Below the pieces are notes generated by a model. That model did not search any database. It was not told the origin of the DNA and saw only the letters and a program-made list of their open reading frames with translations. From Pseudobdellovibrionaceae bacterium (GTDB lineage Bacteria > Bdellovibrionota > Bdellovibrionia > Bdellovibrionales > Bdellovibrionaceae), in contig JAHBUS010000003.1 in the NCBI GenBank assembly GCA_019637955.1, positions 124,001 to 188,000 of the forward strand: a stretch of 64,000 nt of DNA, in the 5' to 3' direction. Below, piece by piece: positions 34,786 through 44,716 of the stretch. The stretch's first letter is position 1, and every line of letters starts with the position of its first letter. The position numbers were made by a program, and so were the translations under genes.

Positions 34786-37590
34786 TTAGAATGTCCCAAT
34801 AGAAAAGTGGAAGACCGCAGGGTCTTCGCGCCGGTCGCCGTTGGCTTTGAGTTTCCACCCGTACTCGAGAGAGACCGCGCCGACGGGCGTGATGTAACGA
34901 ATGGCGAGGCCCACGCTGTCGCGCCAACCGATCTTGACGTTGTTGCAAGGGACATCGTCGGCGTTGCAATCGAGCTTCACTTGGCCGCCATCGTAGAAAA
35001 CGGCGCCGCCCAAGTTGGCGTAAACCGGAATCGGAAAGCGGATCTCCGACTTGAGCAAGGTCATCACGGCCGAATTTTTCATGTTGTACCGGTCGATGCC
35101 GAAGTCGAGAACCGTTGGGAACGCTTCATCGGGCGAGAAACCGCGAATGGTGCCCTGGCCGCCGAGAATGAATCCTTTTTTGTCGTAGGGAACCGCGCCG
35201 TTTGAGCGGTCGGACATGTTCTTGATGTACCCGCCGCGCAGGGAATTCGCCCACACCAAGTTGGGAGTGTTCAAAAGCGGCAGGTAATGCGTGAACAGAC
35301 CGTAGGCACGGCTGTACTCGATTTGCTCGGAGCTGCCCAGGAAAGGGGCGCCGTACTCGAGATTCACCCGCGTGAACGTGCCGGCGGTGGGGTTGAATGG
35401 GTGGTTGCGGTGATCGAGATCGGCGGTGACCGCGGTGGAGCCGATGTTCAAAGTTTCGGAGGTTGTGGCCTCCTCGCGGATCACGAAGTCCCGGATGGTC
35501 GCGATGTTGACCACGTCCCAGGTCACCAGCAAGTGAGACGTGATGTCCTGCTCGAGCGACCACGTGGTCTGATTCACTTCTGAAGCCCGGCGCTTGTCGA
35601 AATCCGAGATGGCGGTTTGACGGGTCAGGTTCACGCGCCCGCGGATACGGGAGTTGAAAAGATAAGGCTCGACGTAGCCGAGCGTGACTTTGTTCTCGAG
35701 GAATCTGATTTCGTTCACGTTGTAGTTTCCCTCGAGGCGCAAGGAGCCGCCGCGGCCCGTGCCCGCGATGTTGCGGTAGGCGATGCCCGTGTAGCCGCGA
35801 ACGGTGAGGCCGCGCTCGTTGTTGACGCCCGCGCCGAAGTTGAACAATCCCGGGTCGCGGTCGCTCACACGCACGAGCACCGTGCGCTCAGAAACCATGG
35901 TTTTTTCTTCGAGCGTGCGGATCTCCACCGAGTTGAAGAATCCCAGGCGCTGCAGACGCGAAATCGACTCGTCGATCAGTTGGGGCGTCAGAACGTCGCC
36001 GCGCGAGAACTCGAGCTCTTTGTAGATGACCTCTTCGCGGGTGAGCGAGTTGCCTTCGATCAAAATGGAGGCGACGCGAACTTGCGGACCTTCGTAGATC
36101 TTAAAGTTCAAATGCACCAAGGTGTTGTCCTCGTTGTACGAGACCAAGCCCTCTTTCTCGTTCACGAGCGACATTTCGAGGAAGCCGCGCGAACGGTAGA
36201 ACTCCTTGATTTTGATAATGGCCTGATCCAACGCCGAAAGACTCAAGGGCTTGCCGGCCTCGATCTTGAGGACCTCGATCAGCTGGGCATCGGTGAAGGC
36301 CTTGGTGTCTTCGAAGCTGATCTTTTGCACGTGAGTGAGGGGGCCTTCGTCCAAATTGACGAGAACGCTCACCTCGGTGCGGTCCTTGTTGTAGACCGTG
36401 CGGGTCGAGACGATGCGTGCCCGCAGGTAGCCTTGGTTCCAACGGTCGGTGACCAAGTTCTTGAGGCCCGTGTCGATATCGTCTTTGACGTAATTGTTTT
36501 TCGAAACCTGCTCGCTCGAGTGGTCCTTGATAAAGTTCACGTAGAATTTTTGCGGCTGCGAGTAGTTGCCGCTGATTTCGAACTTGTCGATCTTAATCTT
36601 AGGGCCTTCATTGATTCGAAGCAGAACCCGCTTGGTGTTGGGGCGGGCGCCGTCGCTCTCTTGAGCCTCGATTTCAACGCGGGCGTAGCCCTGTGACAGG
36701 TAGAAGGAGCGCGCCTTGCTGGCGAGCTCGCCGGCCACGCTGGGATTGCTGGTGTAGTAGTTTTCGAGGTTCAGTGCACCCGGGTTGTCGCCTTTGAGTT
36801 CGGCGTAACTGATTCCCAGAGAGCCTTCGGTGTCAAAGTAGTACTTGTCCGAATTTTTGATCACGAAGGTCAATTCGGCTTCGGACTCTTCGAAGTTGCG
36901 CTTGATCTCGGGTTCGGGAATTTCGGTGCGCCAATAGCTGTCCTTGGACAGGTCATTGCGCATGCGCGCCCGCAATTTTGCGAGCGTCTGCTCGTTGAGC
37001 GGATCGCCCTCAAAGCGGCCCGCGAGGCGGGTCAGCTTGGCTTTCAGTTCGGGGTTTGAGGACTCGATGTTGATCTTTTTAATCTCGGTGCGCGGGCCTT
37101 CGCGGATCTCGACCGCGACGTTCACGTCTGTCGGCGAGGTGTCGAAGTACTTCACGTCGACTTGGGTGCGCGGGAACCCCATGCCTTCATACAGGGTGCG
37201 AATCTTCTCTCCCGCTTCGACCAGCTGGCTGGGGTCGAACTGGGCCTTTTCGGCCAGGCCCGTCTCGCGGCGCAAAGTCGCGTCGTTGATCATGGTGTTG
37301 CCGGTGAATTGCAAGGTGTGCACGCGGCGGATCTTGCCGACAACCACGCGGTAGTCGCTCTCCGAGAGCCGCTCGACGCGCGCGGAATCGTACTGCTCAT
37401 CTTTGATCAGGAACTGGAGCAAAACATCCAAGTCGCCGTAGGTCCACGCGCCGGATTTGAGACCCGGAAGACGTTGGTAGAGTTTTTCACGGGTGCTTTC
37501 GGAGAAGGCCGAGAGATCCAGTTTGCGCGTCTGCGCGAAAGCGGTGGTCTGCAAAATCAAGAGAAGCGCGGGCAGGAGCAGGCGGATCAT
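34786..37590 (-). CDS. tamA: Omp85-family outer-membrane assembly protein (TamA-like)
   Basis: Signal peptide (IRLLLPALLLILQTTAFAQ), then a long series of POTRA-like units to about residue 590 (for example RVHTLQFTGNTMIND, IKIDKFEISGNYSQP, HVQKISFEDTKAFTD, RVASILIEGNSLTRE). The C-terminal 16-strand barrel carries the loop-6 motif GGQGTIRGF and ends in F. At 934 residues it is much longer than E. coli TamA, mainly from extra periplasmic units. The ATGA overlap with tamB upstream identifies it as the TamA partner rather than BamA. Confidence 0.92.
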   Translation of the reverse strand: MIRLLLPALLLILQTTAFAQTRKLDLSAFSESTREKLYQRLPGLKSGAWTYGDLDVLLQFLIKDEQYDSARVERLSESDYRVVVGKIRRVHTLQFTGNTMINDATLRRETGLAEKAQFDPSQLVEAGEKIRTLYEGMGFPRTQVDVKYFDTSPTDVNVAVEIREGPRTEIKKINIESSNPELKAKLTRLAGRFEGDPLNEQTLAKLRARMRNDLSKDSYWRTEIPEPEIKRNFEESEAELTFVIKNSDKYYFDTEGSLGISYAELKGDNPGALNLENYYTSNPSVAGELASKARSFYLSQGYARVEIEAQESDGARPNTKRVLLRINEGPKIKIDKFEISGNYSQPQKFYVNFIKDHSSEQVSKNNYVKDDIDTGLKNLVTDRWNQGYLRARIVSTRTVYNKDRTEVSVLVNLDEGPLTHVQKISFEDTKAFTDAQLIEVLKIEAGKPLSLSALDQAIIKIKEFYRSRGFLEMSLVNEKEGLVSYNEDNTLVHLNFKIYEGPQVRVASILIEGNSLTREEVIYKELEFSRGDVLTPQLIDESISRLQRLGFFNSVEIRTLEEKTMVSERTVLVRVSDRDPGLFNFGAGVNNERGLTVRGYTGIAYRNIAGTGRGGSLRLEGNYNVNEIRFLENKVTLGYVEPYLFNSRIRGRVNLTRQTAISDFDKRRASEVNQTTWSLEQDITSHLLVTWDVVNIATIRDFVIREEATTSETLNIGSTAVTADLDHRNHPFNPTAGTFTRVNLEYGAPFLGSSEQIEYSRAYGLFTHYLPLLNTPNLVWANSLRGGYIKNMSDRSNGAVPYDKKGFILGGQGTIRGFSPDEAFPTVLDFGIDRYNMKNSAVMTLLKSEIRFPIPVYANLGGAVFYDGGQVKLDCNADDVPCNNVKIGWRDSVGLAIRYITPVGAVSLEYGWKLKANGDRREDPAVFHFSIGTF

Positions 37591-40500
37591 CTGAACTCCC
37601 GTCTGAATTCGAGATCCAGGCCCAAGACGTTCTCAATTTTTTGCACTTCTTGAATGGTCTGAGTTTCGGAGCGGTTCTTTTGTTCAAAGGTGCCGATCGC
37701 CGAGACGTTCGGGGTCAAGAGGTACTCGAAGCGGTACTCGTCGGGCTGCTTGTCGGGCGGGAAGGCGACCGAGATCTTGGTTTTTTCGGTGAGCTGCTTG
37801 GTCACGGTGAACTTGCGGACTTCGACGTTGCGGGTGTTGTCGTACGAGGACGAGTACTGCACGTTGATGCCGGCGGCTTTCTGAAATTTTTTGACGGGTT
37901 CGAACTGCTGCAAGAGCGCCGTGCCGACCTGGTACTGTCCCGACTGCTCCTGGTCTTTTTGCTGCAAACGTTTGTCCACGTCGGCGGATGTCACGCCGAG
38001 GGCGAGCAGCGACACGATGTCTTGTTCCGACAAAGGCGGCGTGCTCGAGGTCCGGATGACCGGATTCTTCGCGGTTCCTTGCACCAGCAAGTTGACGTCG
38101 TACTCGTTCACGCGCGCGCTCGCCGAAACGTAGAGTTCGGGATTGAGCTCTTTCGGGTCGTTAAAACGGATGTTCGCGCTATTGACGTCGAAGGTCTTGT
38201 CGCGGAAGAGCAGCTTGGTGCCGCGCTCGGCGGTGATCGCGCCAAAAAGCAGCGGGCTTGAGGGAGGGCCTTTCACTTGAATTTGTCCCGTGATCGTCCC
38301 GTCCACCATGGAGTTCTGAATGGCGAGCGGGTTGTTGATCAAAATCTGCAAATCCAAAATCACGGGTTCGAACGAGCGCTGCAAAATCACTTTCGGCAGA
38401 TAGCTGCTCTGACGGATCTGGTTCGAAATGTCGTCGCCGCCCAACTCTTTGTCGATAAAGCCGTTCTGCACCCGGTACACGCCCGACAGCGTAAAGGGAA
38501 ACCAGTTGCCCGAGAAGCTCAGGTCTCCCGAGCCGGTCGTGCGCACGTGCTCCGGCACGATGAGCGTGACGTTGTTCACCTGCGCGCGGATCTGCGTGGG
38601 AAGGTCGCGAGGGCCGTTGATCGAAATGGTGCCGTCCGCATTGAAGGTTCCTCCGCCCAGCTCGCCGCGCGCGCCGTTGATGAGGATGCGGCTTTGCGAG
38701 AACTGAACGTCGGTGTCGATTTTTTCGAACGGATGCGGAAAGCCCTTGATCTTCACGAAGGCGGCCTGCGTTTGCGCCGAGCCGAGGATCTCGGGTTTAA
38801 AGATGCCGCCGCCGATATTAACCGAGGCTTTCGCGCGGCCCGAGAACTCCTCCATGAAGGGCAAAAAGATCTGGAACAAGCGCAGCTCGGCCTCGGCTTT
38901 GATGCGCGCATCGAGACGGTCGCGGGTCGAGCCTTGCGTTTCGACTTCGATGCGCGCGCCGCTGCCGGTGAGCAAAAAGTTTTCAAACGCGAAGGAACCG
39001 GCGCGCACGTTGATCGAGATGGGCTTGGGGTTCTCCAGGTTCAGGCTTCCGCGCCGCAGGTACAGCTTGGCGATCTCGCTCTTGCCGGTCGAGTTCCAAA
39101 AACCGCCCGTGTCCGAACGCAGATCCAACGTGCCGGTCACGCCGGCTTGGTACTCGCTGATCAGGTTGCCCGCGCCGAGCAGCGTGAAGAGCGAAACGAA
39201 GTTCCACTCTTTGGCGTCGACGCTCAGGCGGAAGTCTTCATTGTTTTCGAAAGGAAACTTGAACTTCGATACCAGGCGCCCGCCGACGAGGCTCGCGGTG
39301 CCCTCCATCGCGCGTTCGGTGATCTTCACTTCGGCATTGGTCTCGGGAAGCTCTTGCTCGTCGACGACCAAGTTTTGCGCGTTGGCCTTGAGCAAGAGAC
39401 TGGGCGATTTGAGCTGCCCGGCGATGTCCAGGGTGAAGTTTAAGATTCCGCTCACGTTCGAGCCCAGGCGCGAGATGTTCTCGGACTGCTCGAGCGGAAG
39501 CTCTTGGCCGCGCACCAAAAATTGAATCTCGCCGGAGGGGTGGCCCACGCCGGACAGTTCGATCTGATGTTTGCCTTTGGTGGCGACGGCCTTTTCGAAA
39601 CGGAACTCACCCGCATCGGAAGCGACCTGCGCTTCGACTTGATCAAAGGTTTCGCCGGCCGCCGTCACTTTGCTGAACTGCGCGCGGCCGCGGTAGGTGA
39701 GCTTGTTCACTTCGAGCGGGCCTTCAAGTTCGATGCTGCCCACGCCCGACCCCGTGATCTCGACGGGGATCTTGATCCGGCGGGCGAGGATCTGCGTGAT
39801 GTCGATCAAATCCGCGCGGTCCGTGCGGGCATTCACGCGCATGCGGTCGTGCTGCAGGTCCACGATGACCTGGCCCGCGTACGTGGTCGCACCCACCGAG
39901 CCGCTGGCATTTTCAAAGTAAAGCGTGCCCTTGTCGTACCGGAGCCCGGTTCTGAGCTGGCCCAAGAAAAAGTCTTCGAAGTAAATGTCCTGTCCTTCGG
40001 CTTGCAGCGAGAAGCGCGCCCCGTCACTATTGCCGAGCGTTTTGCCCGTGATGCGTGAGGAGCCTTGCAGTTTGAGTCCGACCAAGTGGCGGATGTTGCC
40101 AAAGTTGAGGCGGGGCGTGGAGAAGTCGATTTCAAATCCGGTCGCGTAACGGATCACGCCCGAGCTTTTGCCTTGATCTTGTCCCACATGCAGGTTCGCT
40201 TCATAAACGACTTTTTCAAGGTCCAGAGTCACCTTGCCGTCGGTCTCGACATGTTCGATCTGCACGATGGTTTTCTTCAGGCCTTCGCCCGAGCGCACTT
40301 CGATCTGATCGCCCTCGGCCTTGCCTTCGCAGGCGATCGACAGACCCGGCCACAAAGGGCCTTGGCATTTCACATTGGCGGTGAGAAAGGCCTCGAGCGG
40401 CAAATCGCCAATGCCGAGCTTGAGCAGCAGCTCGTGAAGATCCAGCGCCTCGGCATTCAACGTGGCCTTCAGGTCGCCGCCCGCGATCTTGTCGTTTTCG

Positions 40501-41543
40501 CGTCGGAGCTTGAGTTCGATGTCGCGCACGTCGGCGGTGCCGGCGTCGTGGGTGAGCATGAGCTTGTCCACCTGAACGGTGTCATTGAACAGACGTCCTT
40601 CGGTCTCGACCTGTCCGACATTGAACTGATCGATTTTTAAGTTTGAACCGAACAGGCGAAAGCCCCCGCTGACGATCGAGCCTTGCGCGAGTTCGAGGTG
40701 GCCTTTCATTTCGGCCGCGCCTTCAAGTTTCGGCGCGGATTTGATTTTCTTGAGCAGTTGGCCAATTTGCGGGAGCGCCGCTTTGACTTCCCACTGGGCC
40801 GAACCCTCGGGCGCGATCAGCAGGTACGGAAGATTGGTGAAGCTCGCGGTGCCGCGGATCAGGCTTCCCAAACCCAAGATGCGCAGATCCGTCACGTCCA
40901 AACCTTGCGGGCTCAGCGAGGCATCGGCCTGCATCCGCAGCGGCGAAGCCAGGTCGCTCCAAGCCAGATCGGCATCTTGCAAATCCAGGCGGATCTGCAA
41001 ACGGTCTTGTTCGTTGAGCGCGAGCACGTCGAACTCGATCAAGTCGACATCGATCTCGCGCTTGGCGCTGACGAGGTGCACGCTCGCGCTTTGCAAGGCC
41101 AGGCGGCTCACCGGAATTTTTTTGAGGGCGCGAAAGATGGGTCCCCAGTCAATCGGTTTGGGTTCCGACTTCGAATCGAGCAGGGGATCCAAATCCACCT
41201 GGGTGCCCAAGCCCTCGACGGTCACGCCCGACAGGCGCAGGCGGCCCGCCAAGATCTGCAAGAGATCGAGCTTGGCGCTGACGCGGTCAACGTCGATGAC
41301 CATCGGGCCCATGTCGAGCTCGGGTTTGAGCTGCACGCGCACGCCGGTGAGCTGAGCTTGCGGCAAGAAGTATTCGAACGTGAACCCCTGCGCGGTCACG
41401 ATCACGGGCGCGTTTTCGCGCGAGAGCGACTCCAGATTTTTGAGCACCCACGATTCGACGCGGGGTTTTGCGAGCTGAGCCAAGGTGACCATCAAGGCGA
41501 TCAAAAAAACGGCGGGCGCCAGAATCAGGATCCAGCGTCTCAT
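37587..41543 (-). CDS. tamB: TamB-family translocation and assembly protein
   Basis: About 1318 residues: one N-terminal membrane anchor (WILILAPAVFLIALMVTLAQL), then a very long repetitive beta structure, and a C-terminal DUF490 domain ending VLGLDLEFRREFR. This is the AsmA/TamB-type groove protein that spans the periplasm and moves lipids or assists outer-membrane protein insertion with TamA. ATG at 41543 overlaps the upstream stop; a TTG six codons earlier is less likely. Confidence 0.92.
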   Translation of the reverse strand: MRRWILILAPAVFLIALMVTLAQLAKPRVESWVLKNLESLSRENAPVIVTAQGFTFEYFLPQAQLTGVRVQLKPELDMGPMVIDVDRVSAKLDLLQILAGRLRLSGVTVEGLGTQVDLDPLLDSKSEPKPIDWGPIFRALKKIPVSRLALQSASVHLVSAKREIDVDLIEFDVLALNEQDRLQIRLDLQDADLAWSDLASPLRMQADASLSPQGLDVTDLRILGLGSLIRGTASFTNLPYLLIAPEGSAQWEVKAALPQIGQLLKKIKSAPKLEGAAEMKGHLELAQGSIVSGGFRLFGSNLKIDQFNVGQVETEGRLFNDTVQVDKLMLTHDAGTADVRDIELKLRRENDKIAGGDLKATLNAEALDLHELLLKLGIGDLPLEAFLTANVKCQGPLWPGLSIACEGKAEGDQIEVRSGEGLKKTIVQIEHVETDGKVTLDLEKVVYEANLHVGQDQGKSSGVIRYATGFEIDFSTPRLNFGNIRHLVGLKLQGSSRITGKTLGNSDGARFSLQAEGQDIYFEDFFLGQLRTGLRYDKGTLYFENASGSVGATTYAGQVIVDLQHDRMRVNARTDRADLIDITQILARRIKIPVEITGSGVGSIELEGPLEVNKLTYRGRAQFSKVTAAGETFDQVEAQVASDAGEFRFEKAVATKGKHQIELSGVGHPSGEIQFLVRGQELPLEQSENISRLGSNVSGILNFTLDIAGQLKSPSLLLKANAQNLVVDEQELPETNAEVKITERAMEGTASLVGGRLVSKFKFPFENNEDFRLSVDAKEWNFVSLFTLLGAGNLISEYQAGVTGTLDLRSDTGGFWNSTGKSEIAKLYLRRGSLNLENPKPISINVRAGSFAFENFLLTGSGARIEVETQGSTRDRLDARIKAEAELRLFQIFLPFMEEFSGRAKASVNIGGGIFKPEILGSAQTQAAFVKIKGFPHPFEKIDTDVQFSQSRILINGARGELGGGTFNADGTISINGPRDLPTQIRAQVNNVTLIVPEHVRTTGSGDLSFSGNWFPFTLSGVYRVQNGFIDKELGGDDISNQIRQSSYLPKVILQRSFEPVILDLQILINNPLAIQNSMVDGTITGQIQVKGPPSSPLLFGAITAERGTKLLFRDKTFDVNSANIRFNDPKELNPELYVSASARVNEYDVNLLVQGTAKNPVIRTSSTPPLSEQDIVSLLALGVTSADVDKRLQQKDQEQSGQYQVGTALLQQFEPVKKFQKAAGINVQYSSSYDNTRNVEVRKFTVTKQLTEKTKISVAFPPDKQPDEYRFEYLLTPNVSAIGTFEQKNRSETQTIQEVQKIENVLGLDLEFRREFR

Positions 41544-42589
41544 CGAGCTCGTCCCCGCCAAACCGAGAGCAGGGTGATCGCGGCCATGTAGTTGGGCTTG
41601 ATGTTCACGAGGCCTTCCAGCAAATCAATCGCTTCAAAACGGCGACCCAGTCCCCAAAGGGCTTGGGCGCGCAGGTAAGTGATCGCGATCGTCGCATCGG
41701 GATTGTCGAAGACATTTTTCTCGAGAGCGATCAAATCGGCGAGCAGTTGCACGTACCGTCTGGTTCTTAGCAAAGCTTCGAGCCGAAGCCAAACAGCGCT
41801 GTCAGAACCTGGCGGTGTGACAAAGGCCAGAACGCCCTCGGGGTTCTCCCACATCATGTGCGCGACGCCGAAATCGGTGCCCATTTGCGCCGGTTGGCCC
41901 TCTTGGCTCCAAATCTCCTGCATCGAGGCCTGAATCGCGCTCAGAATGCCCAAGCTCTCGGCATCGTGGGTGGCCTCGTACTCGTCGTAGTTGCGCTCGG
42001 GCGGCTTGGACATTTTGTGTTCAAGCAAGCGAAGCGCCTTGCGGGTGCGGTGCTCTTGATACTGATCTTGGATCTGCGGGTCGCGCGGAAACATTTTCAG
42101 CACTTTTTCGAGCAGGCGCCCCTCTTCGTCGTCCATTTCCTGCGAGCGCAAAGTGTCGATCTGCATGAGCAGCTCGCGTTTGTGATGCAAAACTTTTTCG
42201 TTCAAGGCGCGCCGGCGCAGTTCGCGTTCTTTGGCGAGCGTGTCGCTAAAAGAATCCAGCGCGTGGCTGCGCGCCAAGTGCCAACCCAGCATCTGCTCTT
42301 CGGCGGCTTCGAGAAGGGCGGTCATGATTTCGTTTTCGAGGCGGCCGCCATCGGCCATCGTGAGCGCTTCGGCAAAATGGCCCCACGGAATCGGCGAACC
42401 CGTTTCGATTTGGCCGCACAAAAAATCGAGCAGCGAAGCGGGAAGACCCGCGTGCATAAAAAACGTGGCGATGAGTTCGCTCTGCGCGAGCGTGAGGTTC
42501 TGTGACCGGTATTTTTCGGTCAAAGCGCGGGCGGCGCCTTCGGCATTGCCGTGCAAAATAAGAAGGGACTGAATCTCAAGTTCAAGCAC
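41540..42589 (-). CDS. Helical cytoplasmic protein co-transcribed with tamB/tamA
   Basis: 349 residues with no signal or membrane segment. It is helix-rich: a coiled-coil-like stretch at about 115-200 (KERELRRRALNEKVLHHKREL...) and TPR-like repeats near the end (ITYLRAQALWGLGRRFEAIDLLEGLVNIKPNY). It overlaps the tamB start by 4 bases, so it is the first gene of a three-gene unit with tamB and tamA. I recognise no named family; a scaffold or regulatory role is inference. Confidence 0.75.
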   Translation of the reverse strand: MLELEIQSLLILHGNAEGAARALTEKYRSQNLTLAQSELIATFFMHAGLPASLLDFLCGQIETGSPIPWGHFAEALTMADGGRLENEIMTALLEAAEEQMLGWHLARSHALDSFSDTLAKERELRRRALNEKVLHHKRELLMQIDTLRSQEMDDEEGRLLEKVLKMFPRDPQIQDQYQEHRTRKALRLLEHKMSKPPERNYDEYEATHDAESLGILSAIQASMQEIWSQEGQPAQMGTDFGVAHMMWENPEGVLAFVTPPGSDSAVWLRLEALLRTRRYVQLLADLIALEKNVFDNPDATIAITYLRAQALWGLGRRFEAIDLLEGLVNIKPNYMAAITLLSVWRGRAR

Positions 42590-42647
42590 CCTTCTATTTT
42601 GCTGAAAATTTCAGTGAAAATGCAGACTTGCTGCGAAGTATTAGGAC

Positions 42648-43211
42648 TTAAGTCGTCACGCGTGAAACATATTCGCCGGTCGACGAATCTACACGCAAAA
42701 TGTCGCCCTCATTGATGTGAAGGGGGACCTTCACAACTAGACCTGTTTCCAGGGTCGCGGGCTTGGTGGCGCCGGTCACGGTGTCACCGCGCATGCCGGG
42801 GTCCGTCTGCGTGACTTTCAGGTTCACAGCTTTGGGCACATCACAAGACACGGGACGTTCGTTGTAGAACAAAATCACGACTTCGAGGTTCTCGGTCAGG
42901 TAGTTTTTGGCGTCGCCGATCTCGTTTTCCATGACGGTGATCTGTTCGAACGACTCTTTGTCCATGAAGTTGTAACCGGTGTCGTCTTTGTACAGGAACG
43001 ACATCTCTTTGTTCATGACGTCGGGAACTTCAAAACGCTCACCCGATTTGAAGGTGCGCTCGAGTTGTTGGCCGGTGAGCAGGTTGCGCATTTTGGTGCG
43101 GGTGAACTGATTGCCCTTGCCGGGTTTCACGTGTTGGAAATCCAGAACTTGATAGGGCGAGCCTTCAACCATCACGCGAAGACCTTTTTTAAAATCCGAC
43201 AAATCGTACAT
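42648..43211 (-). CDS. efp: Translation elongation factor P
   Basis: 187 residues starting MYDLSDFKKGLRVMVEG. The AGGAGCAGGT ribosome site just before ATG 43211 fixes this start over an upstream extension. The tip loop is HVKPGKGNQF with K32, the position that is modified in many species. All three beta-barrel domains are present (ending EGDILRVDSSTGEYVSRV). EF-P relieves ribosome stalling at polyproline. No epmA/epmB modification genes are nearby. Confidence 0.96.
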   Translation of the reverse strand: MYDLSDFKKGLRVMVEGSPYQVLDFQHVKPGKGNQFTRTKMRNLLTGQQLERTFKSGERFEVPDVMNKEMSFLYKDDTGYNFMDKESFEQITVMENEIGDAKNYLTENLEVVILFYNERPVSCDVPKAVNLKVTQTDPGMRGDTVTGATKPATLETGLVVKVPLHINEGDILRVDSSTGEYVSRVTT

Positions 43212-43313
43212 ACCTGCTCCTGAAATGAAGAAAAGAACCGTCAAAGTAGGCTGGCTCCGAAGCGAAATCAAGCCTGGGCTCGGGGCGGCGCGTCCGGTCG
43301 GTAGTGCCTAAAA

Positions 43314-44126
43314 TTATCGCAGTTCGCGCATCTCTTCGAGCTTGCGCAGGATCTTTTGCAGACTCTGGATTTGTTTGTCGACGACCGCGCGTTCGCGCGA
43401 CAGCAGGGGCCGCAAGGTCTCGGCTTCGGCCTCCTCCTCGTCATCACGCAGAAGCTCCCAGCGCTTTCGCACCTGAGGATTTTCGGGATGCTCTTGGAAG
43501 AGTTCCTCCACCATATGCTTGGCTTTTTTGAGTTCGTTGCGAACCAAGAGGGCATCGATCAACGAGAGCTGACGTTCGATCCGGCGCGAGGGGTCTTCGG
43601 TTGGCGCCTTGGGGATCGGTTTGGCGACGGGGATCTGGGGCGAAGTTAGGTCCAAAGCCTCCAAGGCTTTGGGAAGCGGCTTCATCTGGAACAGATCGTC
43701 TTCGTAATCGGTCGCCGACAGGGACTCCAATTTTTGAACCGCTTTTTGCGAGCGTTCGCTCGTGGGGTTCAAAAACAGCGCCATTTTGTGGGCTTTCAGG
43801 GCGTCATGCGGGCGTTGCAACTCGATGTAAGCCTGACCCAAAAGTTGGTAGGCCAGCAGGTTTTCGGGCGAGATCTGCACCGCTTTGTTCAGATGCGGCA
43901 AGGCCTCTTCGAAACGTTTGAGGGTGCACAAGAGTCGGCCGAGCGCCACGTAGCCGCCGATGTAGTGCGGGTGGCGTTCGATTCCCTTGCGCGCTGTCGC
44001 CTCGGCTTCTTTGTAAAACCCTTTTTCTCGATAGGCGTCAGCAAGCGCCGCAAAGACCTTCGAGTTGGGGTCTTTCTGGAGAATTTCTTGGTATTTCTCG
44101 AGAGTTGCGGCGGAGATCTGACTCAT
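43314..44126 (-). CDS. TPR-repeat protein with C-terminal coiled coil
   Basis: 270 residues from ATG 44126 (GGGGAG upstream). At least three TPR units lie at about 8-130 (SKVFAALADAYREKGFYKEAE, GGYVALGRLLCTLKRFEEAL, LLAYQLLGQAYIELQRPHDAL). A Pro-rich linker follows, then a helical region and a terminal coiled coil. No signal peptide. It is divergent from ruvC. A protein-interaction scaffold is likely, but its partner is unknown. Confidence 0.8.
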   Translation of the reverse strand: MSQISAATLEKYQEILQKDPNSKVFAALADAYREKGFYKEAEATARKGIERHPHYIGGYVALGRLLCTLKRFEEALPHLNKAVQISPENLLAYQLLGQAYIELQRPHDALKAHKMALFLNPTSERSQKAVQKLESLSATDYEDDLFQMKPLPKALEALDLTSPQIPVAKPIPKAPTEDPSRRIERQLSLIDALLVRNELKKAKHMVEELFQEHPENPQVRKRWELLRDDEEEAEAETLRPLLSRERAVVDKQIQSLQKILRKLEEMRELR

Positions 44127-44206
44127 GACTTTAGACTCCCCGAAAATGGCAAGGGTCGCAACATTTTCTTTTGACCCGTGCGTTCTCGCTCGCTTCAATG
44201 ACAGGG

Positions 44207-44716
44207 ATGAGTGACACACCCTTGATTATTCTGGGCATCGATCCCGGATCGCACCGCACTGGTTTTGGCTTGATTGAAGTGACGGGCGAAAAAATCCGCC
44301 ATTTGAATCATGGCGTCATTGTGCTTTCGGACGAAGCCAGCTTCCCTGCAAGGATGCTCGCCTTGGGCGACAGCTTGCACATGCTCATGAAGAAACACGT
44401 CCCTCAGATCATCTCGGTCGAAAAGATTTTCTTGGGAAAATCCCCCGAAAGTGCCTTTCAATTGGGCCATGCGAGGGGAGTGGTGCTCGCCGAATCCGCG
44501 CGCAGTGGCGCGCAGATCCACGAATACGCCACCCGTGCCGTGAAAAAAGGCGTGACCGGCAATGGCGGCGCCAGCAAAGAAGACGTGCAAACAGCCTTGC
44601 AAAAGCTGCTGGGACTTGTGAAGCTCGTCAACCTGGATGCCTCGGACGCCTTGGCCCTGGCGGTTTTCCAGAGCCAAAAGACATTGGCCGAAGGCCGAAT
44701 GGAGAGACTGAAGTGA
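44207..44716 (+). CDS. ruvC: Holliday junction resolvase RuvC
   Basis: RNase-H-fold endonuclease, 169 residues. Catalytic acids are in LGIDPGSHRTGFG, ISVEKIFLGKSPESA and the C-terminal DASDALALAV. The start is uncertain (ATG 44198 or 44207; neither has a good ribosome site). It cuts Holliday junctions after branch migration by RuvAB. The stop overlaps the ruvA start (GTGA). Confidence 0.95.
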   Translation: MSDTPLIILGIDPGSHRTGFGLIEVTGEKIRHLNHGVIVLSDEASFPARMLALGDSLHMLMKKHVPQIISVEKIFLGKSPESAFQLGHARGVVLAESARSGAQIHEYATRAVKKGVTGNGGASKEDVQTALQKLLGLVKLVNLDASDALALAVFQSQKTLAEGRMERLK

